NCBI GenBank assembly: GCA_031472005.1
Contig: PZJY01000012.1
Location: forward strand, 868,001 to 932,000
DNA: 64,000 bases
Reading direction: 5' to 3'
DNA from: Tetracladium setigerum
Lineage: Eukaryota > Ascomycota > Leotiomycetes > Helotiales
Both the position numbers and the translations under genes were made by a program. Below the pieces are notes generated by a model, which was not told the origin of the DNA, made no database searches, and worked only from the letters and a program-made list of their open reading frames with translations. Positions 1 through 9,153 of this stretch are shown piece after piece; position 1 is the stretch's first letter; every line of letters begins with the position of its first letter.

Positions 1-718
1 AACATCTCTCATCCACGCATACACAGAAACCTTGCTCTTCCCTTCATCTAGAGTATTCACCGCAGATGCGACACCTTTCAACATATCTTTATTGAGATCG
101 TTCAATGCGGTTCCTTTCGAAAGCATCTCGACCATCAACTTATGATTGTCGTTGAGAAAACAGTCCCCAGCGTTGCCGTTAAGGTATGGTCCTTGAGGAT
201 CGTAACCAGGAGCGTTCTCTCCTCTCATAATCTTCATCCCATCGTTGCTGATGTTGAACGCTCTCTCGGACGATTCAACCACAAATGATCCAAAATCAAA
301 TGACTTCTTATGTTTGAATGCAGCCTGAACAAGAGAGGGGTCGCAAATAACGTAAATCTTCGACTTGTTGATTTTTAAAGTAAAAGCAGACCAGGAAGGT
401 ACTTTGGAACTGTCGAGATAAGATTAAGATTTATATGTTGGGGGTGGATCAGCCATACCTTAGCATCTGCATGTATCCGACCTGGTATCGGAGCATCCCA
501 AGAAGATGGCCGATGAGGGGAATCGAAGACTTTAACGTTGGCGGTTCTTCAAATTGCGAAATGGGCTGTGTTGTTGCTTTGGTAGTTGATTTGCCGTATC
601 TCAACAGCAATCCGAGTCCAAAAAGCAAGGTAATAAAGGACGGGATAAGAATGCTTCTCCCACTTCCATCAGCGCTCGCAATAATCGGCCCCGCGGCCAT
701 GGTATAATTGAGCGACAT
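1..718 (-). CDS. Cytochrome P450, 5' part (CYP7/CYP8-like), continues past left edge
   Basis: Partial gene read right to left: exon 1 is 718-459, a 49-nt GT-AG intron is 458-410, and exon 2 runs from 409 off the window. The N-terminus has a hydrophobic anchor (ILIPSFITLLFGLGLLL), a basic linker and the proline-rich hinge plus IPLIGHLLGM, the usual start of a microsomal P450. Exon 2 continues with SWSAFTLKINKSKIYVICDP and SLVQAAFKHKKSFDFGSF, typical of the beta-1/helix B region. The heme-binding Cys loop and ExxR lie beyond the edge, so the catalytic class cannot be proved. Overall style resembles fungal homologues of cholesterol 7-alpha-monooxygenase/prostacyclin synthase; that subgroup is inference. 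The substrate is unknown. Expected to be ER-anchored and to hydroxylate a lipid or sterol-like molecule using a P450 reductase. Confidence 0.82.
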
Positions 719-1758
719 AATTCAAACTTCCCAAACTCCAAATTAAACCCAATGCGACCAGCGCTTCATAAGTATTGTACAGCGAAGCAAAAGAACCAAC
801 ACAATGAAAAGGGGAAGAAGAAAAGACGAGAAATGCTGGAAAGGCAAAGGGAGATTCGCAGGGAAATGGCCTTACATTTTGAACCATCTCCTCGACGAAG
901 ATCCCCGGGTACATGAGACAAGCAACAGTCCAAGCGACCTGTGCTGCGTCGAATCCATTATAGAAACCCATTTCATAATCTCAATTGGGCAAGTAGAAGT
1001 TGGAACCGAGCAAACGGGAGCAGTTTCAGCGAGGCAAGAGGCGGGATTTTGCTCTGAGACGCGACGGTTTCATCCCATCTCTGGCCAAGACAGAGATGAA
1101 TGCAGGAATGAAGGGAAAATAAGACTTCTATTCCCGCCGTCAGCGCTTGGTGGTAAATGCAGAAGGCTTGGTCTTCGGGAGGCTGAATGCAAGGTGTGCC
1201 GTTGAGATGGTGTTATTTTATCTCCTGGAACCTTGGATGTTGCAATACAATGTAAAGGGTATCGAGCTGGAAATTGAGGGCACCCTTTCCCTCGAAGCTC
1301 TAATATCCTGTGCCGACATCCGTTTGGAGTGGGCCAGCATGTTTACCAAAACACGATATGCTTGTTTTGAGTTACTGGATCAAACGGTAGTTCGTGGTGA
1401 ATTTTGTTTTGATGACGATGGAACTTGGAGTCAGATGTTGGAGAAGAGATGTGACATCGACATCCACCTCCATCCAGCTCGTTGGCAATCCCTGTGCCTT
1501 CTAGAACCCTGCCAAACGGGTGTTAGCCGATCCATACCCTCCATCTTCCCCAAGGCACTGAACGTCTTTGAATTCCCTCTGCATTGAATGGGTTTATAAC
1601 GTGATACTGATACTCTGTTCATTCTTGAAGAATTTCTGATGTTTGGATTGGCTAATGATCTGATTGGACAAAGACGGTGTGAGAAACGCCAAGGCTTGAA
1701 AATCTTTTCACTGCCATCATAGATTTATACAAGCCAAACCCACTCATAACAAACCCAA
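719..1758. other. Intergenic, P450 upstream region; no supported gene
   Basis: This holds the upstream region of the leftward P450 and the 5' flank of the tRNA. A 146-codon open frame at 1147-1587 (+) shows no motif, no splice logic and no recognisable family, so it is not called. Confidence 0.5.
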
Positions 1759-1850
1759 TCCGAACTGGTGTAGTGGTTAGCATTTCGGCTTCTCATCATT
1801 CAATTAATGAGTATCTGCCGGAGACCGGGGTTCAATTCCCCGGTTCGGAA
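1759..1850 (+). tRNA. tRNA-Glu (anticodon CTC) with a 20-nt intron
   Basis: A complete cloverleaf can be folded by eye. The 7-bp acceptor stem pairs TCCGAAC with GTTCGGA, followed by discriminator A at 1850. The D arm contains GTGTAGTGGTTAGC and the T arm GGGGTTCAATTCCCC. The anticodon stem pairs 1785-1789 (TCGGC) with 1817-1821 (GCCGG), enclosing a loop with CTC at 1792-1794. The loop is 27 nt long; removing 20 nt (1796-1815) directly after position 37, the canonical site for nuclear tRNA introns, leaves the normal 7-nt loop. A run of T follows at 1855-1860, suitable for Pol III termination. Splicing would need the SEN complex, whose SEN15 subunit is encoded in this same window at 61376-61947. 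Confidence 0.95.
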
Positions 1851-2486
1851 TTACTTTTTTCCTCTTTACAATATACAATTGCAAAGTTATTGGAGAGTTG
1901 TCTCATCGAGTCGTCAAGCTTTTTTTTTATACTTTTTGGGGGTGCGATTTCCCACTCTCCTGTTCCTTCGTCCTCTTGGCGAAAAATTGGGAGATGGTAA
2001 CCTGATCGATCACGGGAGGTGTAACTACTTAGTAAATTGAAGGGCTTTCTTCCTTCAAGTCCTGCATTTTGGGAGGGTACTCTGTGCTTGCCGATCAATA
2101 GTGGATTATTAGCGATACTTGCCAGTGGAAAGATAAAATATACAGGCAAGAAGGAGGTTTCTTCTACTGCCTCTTCATTTTGGGCCAAAAAGGTAGGATT
2201 CATTCTCATACAGAAAGTTTGCTTTAACATTTGTTCCCACCATCGAGACTGTAAAAAATTTAGCTTGATGGTTATGTATATATATGTATGGCACCTCCCC
2301 AGTTCAAAGAATTCGACACGCAGTGACGAATTGTGGTATTCTCGTAAATTTATTGCATTGATGAAGTTTCAAGTAATTCAAACAAACACATAGGTGTGTG
2401 TACAGCAGAAGGGAGGACAGCCAAAGTTCGTGCATATAACATTCATAACATCATTAGCCTTGCTATTAACCAGTCCGCCCTATACT
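1851..2486. other. Intergenic between tRNA-Glu and invertase 3' end
   Basis: It contains the Pol III T-tract after the tRNA, a second T-run near 1920-1928, and the 3' flank of the invertase. I see no supported gene. Confidence 0.5.
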
Positions 2487-4433
2487 TCAAATCCTGACTG
2501 TCTTCTTCATACTTCTCTTCACAATTTGCGTCGAGTTTCCTCCAGTCGCTTGCGTCACATTTCCTAATACCATCCCATTCTCATCAGCCTGTCCCTCCCA
2601 TGTGCTCTTCAATCCCCAGACCATGACACTTATCTCCACGCCTTCATTCAAACCCGCGGCCCTCAACTCCATCGTATCTAGTACTCCTTGTGGAAAGAAG
2701 GTCATCGTTCCACTGTTCCTTCCCCCGTCCAACCACACCTCCAAGATACTTCTATCGATCACTCCCTCAAGCGTGAAAGTGCCACTAGCGTTCAATGGTT
2801 GAGAAACACTGAACTTATCGGTAAAGAACGGATTGGTATCGCCGAATCCAAGAATGTGACCGCGTTGGAGGAAGAAGGGATTGTCACCGCCAAAGTAGAA
2901 ACCTCCCGAGACAGATTCACGTGTGACGGAGCTGGAGAAGGTGAAGTTGAGAGTGCCCTGAGAGGTAGAGGTATTAGGGAGATTGGAGACGTTTGCTTGG
3001 AAGTAGATGGCTCCACTTGACAACGACGAGTAATCGATGGTAATAGAGGTATTCCCCAAGTCAGTGGTATTTCCCAATTCCTTTTCATAGATGGGCGAGA
3101 GGTCGTATGGATAATTCATCATTGTATATCCCGTACGAGTAACGTTCTTGAGGTAGGTTTTACGAGGAACGCTCATGGAAGAACGCCAGCCTTCAAGAGG
3201 TCCTGTGGGCACTTGTTGTGTGTATTGCCAGTTGCTTGCCCATGCGATGAAGACCTGATCTTCTGTTCCAGGAATTCCATAGAAGAATTGGCCAGCATAG
3301 TTATCTTTTGAGAAATCAGCGATACGAGCGGCGGCATCGACGGCGGTGAAATGGGTGCCATTGAAGGAGCCAGGGAAGTATTCCATGATGGATCCGCCAA
3401 GAGGTGCTCCTGGGTTGATGGAAATGGTGAGAACCCACATTGGATCATCAGATCCATCCATTGGCATTTCAACGAGATTGGGACATTCGTATTGAAGACC
3501 TAGGAGACCATGATGGGAGAAGTTGGAGGCGAAAGTCCATTCTCTCATGTTTGGCGAGGTCCAGATTCCAATGACGAATTCTTGCGACTATGGATATTGT
3601 CAGTAACTCATCAAAAGCATAGTCTCAAGAGAGAACCCACATAAGAAATCACCATAGCCCAGTGATCCTCATACCAAATGACCTTTGGATCTCTGAACTG
3701 ACTAGATCCAATGCTAATGACTGGATTCTGCGCATACAGTTCAAACGTGTAACCGCCGTCAATAGAATAAGCAATATCCTGTGTTTGCTCCGTTCTTGTA
3801 TTGAGCGTATACATGGCGATAACACCGTTTGTCTGGTTTGGGAAGAAACCAGAGGTGTTGTTGACATCGATAACAATGCTTCCACTGAAAATTTGTGCAT
3901 TCTCTGTGGCAAAAATGGCGATCTTTTGGTTCTCCCAGGTGTAGAGATCGCGAGTCGTTGCATGACCCCAGTGTTGGTTTCCTGCTACTGTTGCTGTTGG
4001 GTTGTCTGGGTTTTGATATCAGCATTGGTCTGAATATATGAGTTGGTCCGAGAACACCAACATTGATAGTAGAGATGCCATGTTCCATTCGCATCAACGA
4101 AACAGCCCTTTGATAATAGTCAGCAATTGCCTTTGCAAAGTGAATGAAAGGTGAAATGGCTTGAGATGAGTCTCAAGAAGTGTCTGAATGATCCGGTTCC
4201 AAAGAGAGGACCGGTCAGGCAAGGTGTTGGATACTTACATTGGGGTCATTCATAAAATTCGAGGGAGGCGAGAAATGAATTTGTGGTCGTAATGCTCCGG
4301 TGTAATCACCTGGAACTGGAGCATCTGTTGGAACTCCTTCGTCGAAAGCCACACTGGTAGCAGTGGGTATAGAAGAGCTGGCACTTTGGCCTTGAGCCGC
4401 AGCAAAGGCTGCAAAGAGAACAGTCCACAACAT
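2487..4433 (-). CDS. Secreted GH32 beta-fructofuranosidase (invertase)
   Basis: Four exons on the minus strand: 4433-4239, 4107-4062, 4005-3641 and 3587-2487, with introns of 131, 56 and 53 nt. The product is 568 aa. A signal peptide (MLWTVLFAAFAAAQGQ) indicates secretion. All three family landmarks are present: the nucleophile motif NFMNDPNG, the transition-state stabiliser RDPK (in SSQFRDPKVIWY), and the acid/base motif YECPNLVEM. The C-terminal beta-sandwich follows, with SILEVWLDGG near its end, and there are many N-glycosylation sequons. It hydrolyses sucrose or related beta-fructosides outside the cell; specificity towards inulin or levan cannot be decided. The first intron splits the NDPN|G motif and exon 2 is only 46 nt. 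The frame is intact throughout, unlike many neighbours. Confidence 0.95.
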
Positions 4434-5115
4434 GATGGATATTCAAAAAGATTGGAATCAACGAAGTGTTTTTCTTTCGAGAAAGGATACTCTATCACAT
4501 TTTGCAAAGTCATAGGGTAAAGCAACTCTTTTGTACTTTTTCTCTCGATTCTTCAATAAAATCATCACATCATCGGCCCACGCAACGCCGGTCAAACTTT
4601 TGCTGTATACTAGACAGGAACAAGGAAGCCTCCCGGACCCCTCACCCCCAGTATGCAACACCCCTCACTGTTTGCGGGGTACGAAGACCGCTAGAAGTGC
4701 ATTTAGAATAACAAGAACAGCAGAGTTTCGGCCATACTACATACTTGCCAGGATACACGAATGCCCAGACCGAAAGAAGCAGTGATCCATTTTCTCGGCT
4801 GCTGCGGACGTCATTACTCGCAAGTCGGCTGAATTTCTCGGGTGTAATAGACATCGCTTTGCATGCGTTTTATTGTTGATTTTTTTGATAGTGGAGAAAA
4901 GCGCAGGAAATGTAACGATTTGAATGTAAACAAATAACAAAAACATTAATACGCCGAAACAAAATTGGAGGCCTCTCCGCTGTTCCCTTCAAAAAGTCTC
5001 GGCATCATCATTACAGCCAACACACCAAGCAGGTATCATCATTCTATTGGGTTTCTTTTGCATGGCAAGTAAGTTGCACTATTTTACAGTTCGGCCTCTC
5101 TCGTGTTCTCGTGCA
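4434..5115. other. Invertase promoter and PDX1 3' flank
   Basis: Upstream region of the leftward invertase and downstream flank of PDX1. The words CCCCTCAC and CCCCTCACTG near 4640-4670 resemble stress-type CCCCT elements, but this is weak. No gene is seen. Confidence 0.4.
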
Positions 5116-6419
5116 CTAGTATAATGCCTCTGGGTTGCTTTCCATCAAAACCTTCAATCTCTGCAAGAACACATTCGCCCGCTTCACTTCCGCGGTTGGT
5201 ACCTTCAAGTGGAAAGTTCCGTAATTGGCGTCATAGGCCTTCTTAGGTGCCGCCTTTTTAGAGGCAATGAGAAGGTCCAATATGTCCGACTTCTTAGCTA
5301 CCGAAATTGGGGTTGTTGATCTGGGTGCTGGGATGAACTGCTCCAATTCAGGCATATAGTTCCCATTTGACGAAGTGGCCTGCTTGGAGAGTCCAAGGAC
5401 TTGGTTGAACAGCTCATTGGAAGAAGGCTTGTAGTTGGCTGGTAGTGGGAGGTTGGTATTTGCAGCCTTGGTGGCATTCATAACGATGCTGTTGATAGAC
5501 CATTCCTCTCCAGTCTCATCCAGCTTTCGTTGAAAGTCAATGATTGGCTTCAGGTGGATACGGAGAGACAAATCGGTTTCAGCAGGTGCAGCTTTGGGCG
5601 CTGCCTCCGCTGCCTTCGCGGGTTTTGGTGCAGGAGGTGCAGCCAATTTGATGTTGCTCAGGTCCAGATGGCTGAGTTTGGAAATCCTGCTAGAGAGTTC
5701 CGAAGGGTATGATTCGGAAATTGTGCCCAGATATGCCAAAACATCTCCCTTCAATAGCCTGTTGTTGGGACCACTTGGTGTCATTTTATCAATGGCAGCT
5801 TGATCCAAACCATTCTCGTGGATCAAGTGTTCGACCGAAGGTAGTAGAGGTTTGGTCTGTTTCTTGGCTGGTCCAGAGGACTTCTTCACAGGCGCACTTT
5901 CAGCCTTTGGAGCTTCGGACGTCTTCTCTGGTGTAGGTTCTGCCTTCGATTCCTTCTTTGGTGGGGAAGAGCTCTCTTCTTCTGGTATCTCCAAAGAGCT
6001 GAGATCGTCTCCGGTTTCCGCAAGTACCCCAATTCGTGCCCCAACTTGAATCGCCTTACTTCCATCTCCTTGAATGATCTTAGCCAAAACACCATCGTCC
6101 TGTGCCTCAACGTCCATAGACGCTTTGTCTGTCTCGATTTCCAGAAGGACGTCTCCAGCAGAAAACGAATCGCCCTCCTTGATGGCCCACTTGGCAATGT
6201 TGCCCTCCGTCATGGTAGGAGACAGAGCAGGCATGGTGAAATTCTGTGCTGCGAGAGCAGAGGCCGAAGTGCGAAATCCTATTCATTCGCAATGGTCAAT
6301 AAAGTGTTTCCGGAATAATTTATGGTTGAGCGCGACTTACCTCGCGAAGTGGCATCTTGTCGCAATTGTCTCGCCGAAAGGCGTACGGACATGCGACAAG
6401 CTGTCGCAAAAGATGCCAT
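5116..6419 (-). CDS. PDX1: Pyruvate dehydrogenase complex protein X (E3-binding protein)
   Basis: Two exons, 6419-6341 and 6278-5116, separated by a 62-nt intron; 413 aa. The start has a strong context (GCCACCATGGCA). A mitochondrial leader rich in Arg and Ser is followed by a lipoyl domain beginning MPALSPTMTEGNIAKW, with the lipoylated lysine in EIETDKASMDVE. A long Pro/Ala/Lys-rich linker leads to a peripheral-subunit binding domain (LLPSVEHLIHENGLDQAAID, then MTPSGPNNRLLKGDVLAYLG). The C-terminal part lacks the catalytic HTD-type motif of E2 acetyltransferases, which fits a structural E3-binding protein that docks lipoamide dehydrogenase on the E2 core in the mitochondrial matrix. The length fits fungal Pdx1. 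It is divergent from the next gene across about 280 bp. Confidence 0.93.
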
Positions 6420-6697
6420 GGTGGCTGTGAGTTATTGGGGCCTCAATTGATCTGGTGATGGGGAGGACCGTGGATGGGAGAGCGTGAGAGAGGCCGCTGT
6501 ATTCAGTTGAGGACCGCCAAAAATCGGGTGGACTCGTGGCGCATTGACCCGATTGGCTGTGGTTGAGATGGAGCTCTAAATTTCTTGGGACGACAAAGGA
6601 ACATGAGCTTGTACATCGCAACATTCCTGGCCCCCAAGGTGAGTACAGCTTCCAATGGCATGAGTTTGTGATGAAAAGCTAATATTTGGATGGACAG
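6420..6697. promoter_or_regulatory. Bidirectional promoter between PDX1 and a mitochondrial membrane protein gene
   Basis: A stretch of 278 bp separates the two divergent start codons. Part of it (6603-6697) may hold a short first exon and an intron of the rightward gene: a GTGAGT donor at 6639 and an ACAG acceptor ending at 6697 frame a clean 59-nt intron. Both products carry apparent mitochondrial leaders, so co-regulation is plausible but inferred. Confidence 0.5.
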
Positions 6698-7687
6698 ATG
6701 TCGTTCTTCTCCAGAGAATGTCTGCTACGGCACCACTCCCCGTTCCAAACAACGCAAGCTCTTAAACTCTTCTTTCCGCGACCAAACCACAGTCGAAAAC
6801 TCTCATCCTCACCTCTCCTCCGCGCCATCAAGAAGAGCAAACTGAACAAGTTCCAGTCTTCAAAATCAAAGCTCTCCCCCGCAAAGGGCTCACCTGGAGG
6901 ATCGAACCTCGTTCCAGTCTACAAATCCTACGCCGAAACCCTTGCGCAGAAACCATATCCAACACTTCTCTACCAAGCACCATCCCACACTCTTTTCAAA
7001 ATCACCTCCTACGCCGCAGGATTTTTCTGCTTCGCATACTCAGGCTATAACTTCTACTCGCATATTCTGTACCCACCTGAGGACCTTAATAAATATGTGG
7101 TCTATGCCTTTGGAGGAATTGTGGTTTTCATGTCCGGACTCGCGACATGGCTCGTCCTCGGACCTTCCAGACTCATTAAGACCATCACTGCGATCCCAAA
7201 GTCCCTCTCTGCGGAATCAGTCGCTAGAGTTGCTCGAGCAGTCAAATCAGAGGTACCAGGTGTAGTACCTGCGAAGCCAGAGGTGCAAATTGAAGTTGAG
7301 TTGCGGAAAATGTTTCCAATTCCTTTCTTGCCAGCTAGAAAGATTTATGCCGAACCTGGAGAGATTAACCTGGAGAAAGCCTTAGCGCCACCTCATTCAG
7401 CAAGTTTGACACCGGAGAAGAGGTACTTGATGCAGCAAGCGGAGGAGAAGGAGAGGAAAGCCTTGCAGGAATATGAGGACACACATATTATGACACGACC
7501 TTTCAGACACATGGGAAGAGGAGCGAAGCAACTCTATTTAGCGACGGCGAGAACGTGGTTTAGAGATGGGTTCTTGAAAATGCAAGTTAAGAAGCACAAG
7601 TATAAGTTGGATGTTAGTGGTGGGTGGGCTCTAGATAATGGGAGGGCGCTGGATAGGCTGGTTGCTGGGAAGGGGAGGCCTTTGTGA
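6698..7687 (+). CDS. Two-TM mitochondrial membrane protein (TMEM223-like architecture), function unknown
   Basis: The product is 329 aa from the ATG at 6698. That ATG directly follows an AG acceptor, so translation could instead begin at 6603 in an upstream exon (6603-6638, in frame, adding MSLYIATFLAPK). The N-terminus is basic, Ser-rich and free of acidic residues, as in a mitochondrial targeting peptide. Two membrane segments lie near residues 100-125 (FKITSYAAGFFCFAYSGYNF) and 137-158 (YVVYAFGGIVVFMSGLATWL). They are followed by VELRKMFPIPFLPARKIYAE and a charged C-terminal half. The layout of leader, two TM helices and matrix domain resembles the TMEM70/186/223 group, but I cannot claim homology. 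It is divergent from PDX1. Confidence 0.75.
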   Translation: MSFFSRECLLRHHSPFQTTQALKLFFPRPNHSRKLSSSPLLRAIKKSKLNKFQSSKSKLSPAKGSPGGSNLVPVYKSYAETLAQKPYPTLLYQAPSHTLFKITSYAAGFFCFAYSGYNFYSHILYPPEDLNKYVVYAFGGIVVFMSGLATWLVLGPSRLIKTITAIPKSLSAESVARVARAVKSEVPGVVPAKPEVQIEVELRKMFPIPFLPARKIYAEPGEINLEKALAPPHSASLTPEKRYLMQQAEEKERKALQEYEDTHIMTRPFRHMGRGAKQLYLATARTWFRDGFLKMQVKKHKYKLDVSGGWALDNGRALDRLVAGKGRPL

Positions 7688-9153
7688 GGAGATAATCTGT
7701 AGGAATATGCTGTGTATACATTTTTGTACTATAGGGACACGAATACACAATTCAGCCAAATATTCTGCCCGCCCTAAAACCTAGTCGTCTGTGCTTGAGA
7801 TACATGATTGCTTCGCCAAAGTACAAGATAGTGCAACACAGATAGGTTGAGCGGGAAGCACGTGTTAACCCCGAAGTTAATATATGTGATAAGGGAATTG
7901 TACCTTACTATAATAATAATATTCCGAGAAAAATCAAGGAATTCAATTCGGCATGCTTGATTGATTCTTTCTCGGGATTGAACACTGTGCAGATGATTTT
8001 GCCATCTAAATGGCAAGGTTATGGGCGGCGGCAGTTTAGACGGGGCTGCAACCTCTATACCGTCAACTCTGCAAGCAAAACATTTGAAACGATTCCCAGA
8101 TTTCAAAAGAAAATCGCTACCAAAGTTGAAGAATGCGACTTGCAACAAAGACATTAAAACTTCATACATTGTATTAGGATAAAGCTGGCAGATTGGGAAA
8201 ATGTCCCGACCCGAAGGCTATATTAAGGGTTAGAGCCGCCTCGCGCTACCGCGCATAAGCAAGATGATATGAGAACCAGACTTCCAGAAATTGGGAAAAT
8301 AAAAAGAAACAACTCGCTACCAGACTTTCGAATGCGATTTGCAACAAAATAATGCAAGACCAACAAAAGAACAGGTTTGATTTGGGGGATGAGCTGATAA
8401 GACTGTAGTATGGCCTCTTGGGTGGTGGAAAATCCACGAGGAGGAGTGGACTCAGCGGCGTGAAGGTGACGGGATTATGCCACCACTCCAATGTTTCCCA
8501 CGGATGAGATCTCGCTACCAGAGATTCGGAGAGCGACTTGCAACAAAGTGACGACCGATGTCATGAAGGGGGTTTAGGCATCCTTAGTGTTGTCGTCTAG
8601 TAGATGCCAGATGTGAGTATTTCCAGTCGTGGAAAATGACGAAATTGATGCTGATTTGTGATGAAGGAACCATCTCTTTTCCACGACGCTCTTCGAGCAG
8701 AAAGCAACTGGATATCTTCAACTTCTAAATTTCCACTACAATAGCCCCGCACATGGAAGTGACGTGTTGCTGGTCGCGAGGGGCGCCTGCTCCTGGAGAC
8801 GAAAGTCAAGACTGCGAGCCGGAGGAGCGAACGAGAGATAAGTCGAAAGTGAATGGAATCGACTCCCCAAGAGAGCCGACAAGACCGGCATATTCTTGAT
8901 TGAAACCCATTGCATAGATTCTTCAGCATCGTTCAACTCCAAGCTCATCTGTACATCAATTCTCTCTGTAACAATACTCATCTAAATATTCTGCCACGGC
9001 CAATCCTTGTTCCTTTCCCCTCCAACGGCCAGACCACTGCGGTCTTGATACCAAACACTTGAGCGCTGAAAGCGGAAATCTCACGAGTTCCTACTTATAC
9101 TGTGTTCAACATTTGGGTCAAAAGGCAATTATCCAGGCCGATCGACTGGTAGA
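7688..9153. other. Intergenic with degenerate repeat block; possible 81-codon minus ORF
   Basis: Apart from the three-copy repeat (8114-8548, listed separately) there is no supported gene. An open frame on the minus strand (8981-8736, MSIVTERIDVQMSLELNDAE...) has coding-like composition but no recognised family and no splice partners, so it is only noted. Confidence 0.4.
8114..8548. repeat. Three degenerate direct repeats of about 37 bp at a 200-bp period
   Basis: Copies lie at 8114-8150, 8314-8349 and 8512-8548. Each begins TCGCTACCA, has a variable middle (AAGTTGAAGAA, GACTTTCGAA or GAGATTCGGA), and ends with GCGAYTTGCAACAAA. Spacing is 200 and 198 bp. The bases before copies 1 and 2 are also alike (CCAGATTTCAAAAGAAA versus CCAGAAATTGGGAAAA), which suggests a decayed tandem array with a unit near 200 bp. 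No coding explanation was found. Confidence 0.7.

Noticed and set aside
1147..1587. 146-codon open frame on the + strand
   Set aside because: No motif, no start context, no splice continuation and no family resemblance. It overlaps only intergenic DNA.
8736..8981. 81-codon minus-strand frame as a small gene
   Set aside because: Coding-like texture only. No family, no leader, and partly overlapped by other open frames; noted in the intergenic entry.
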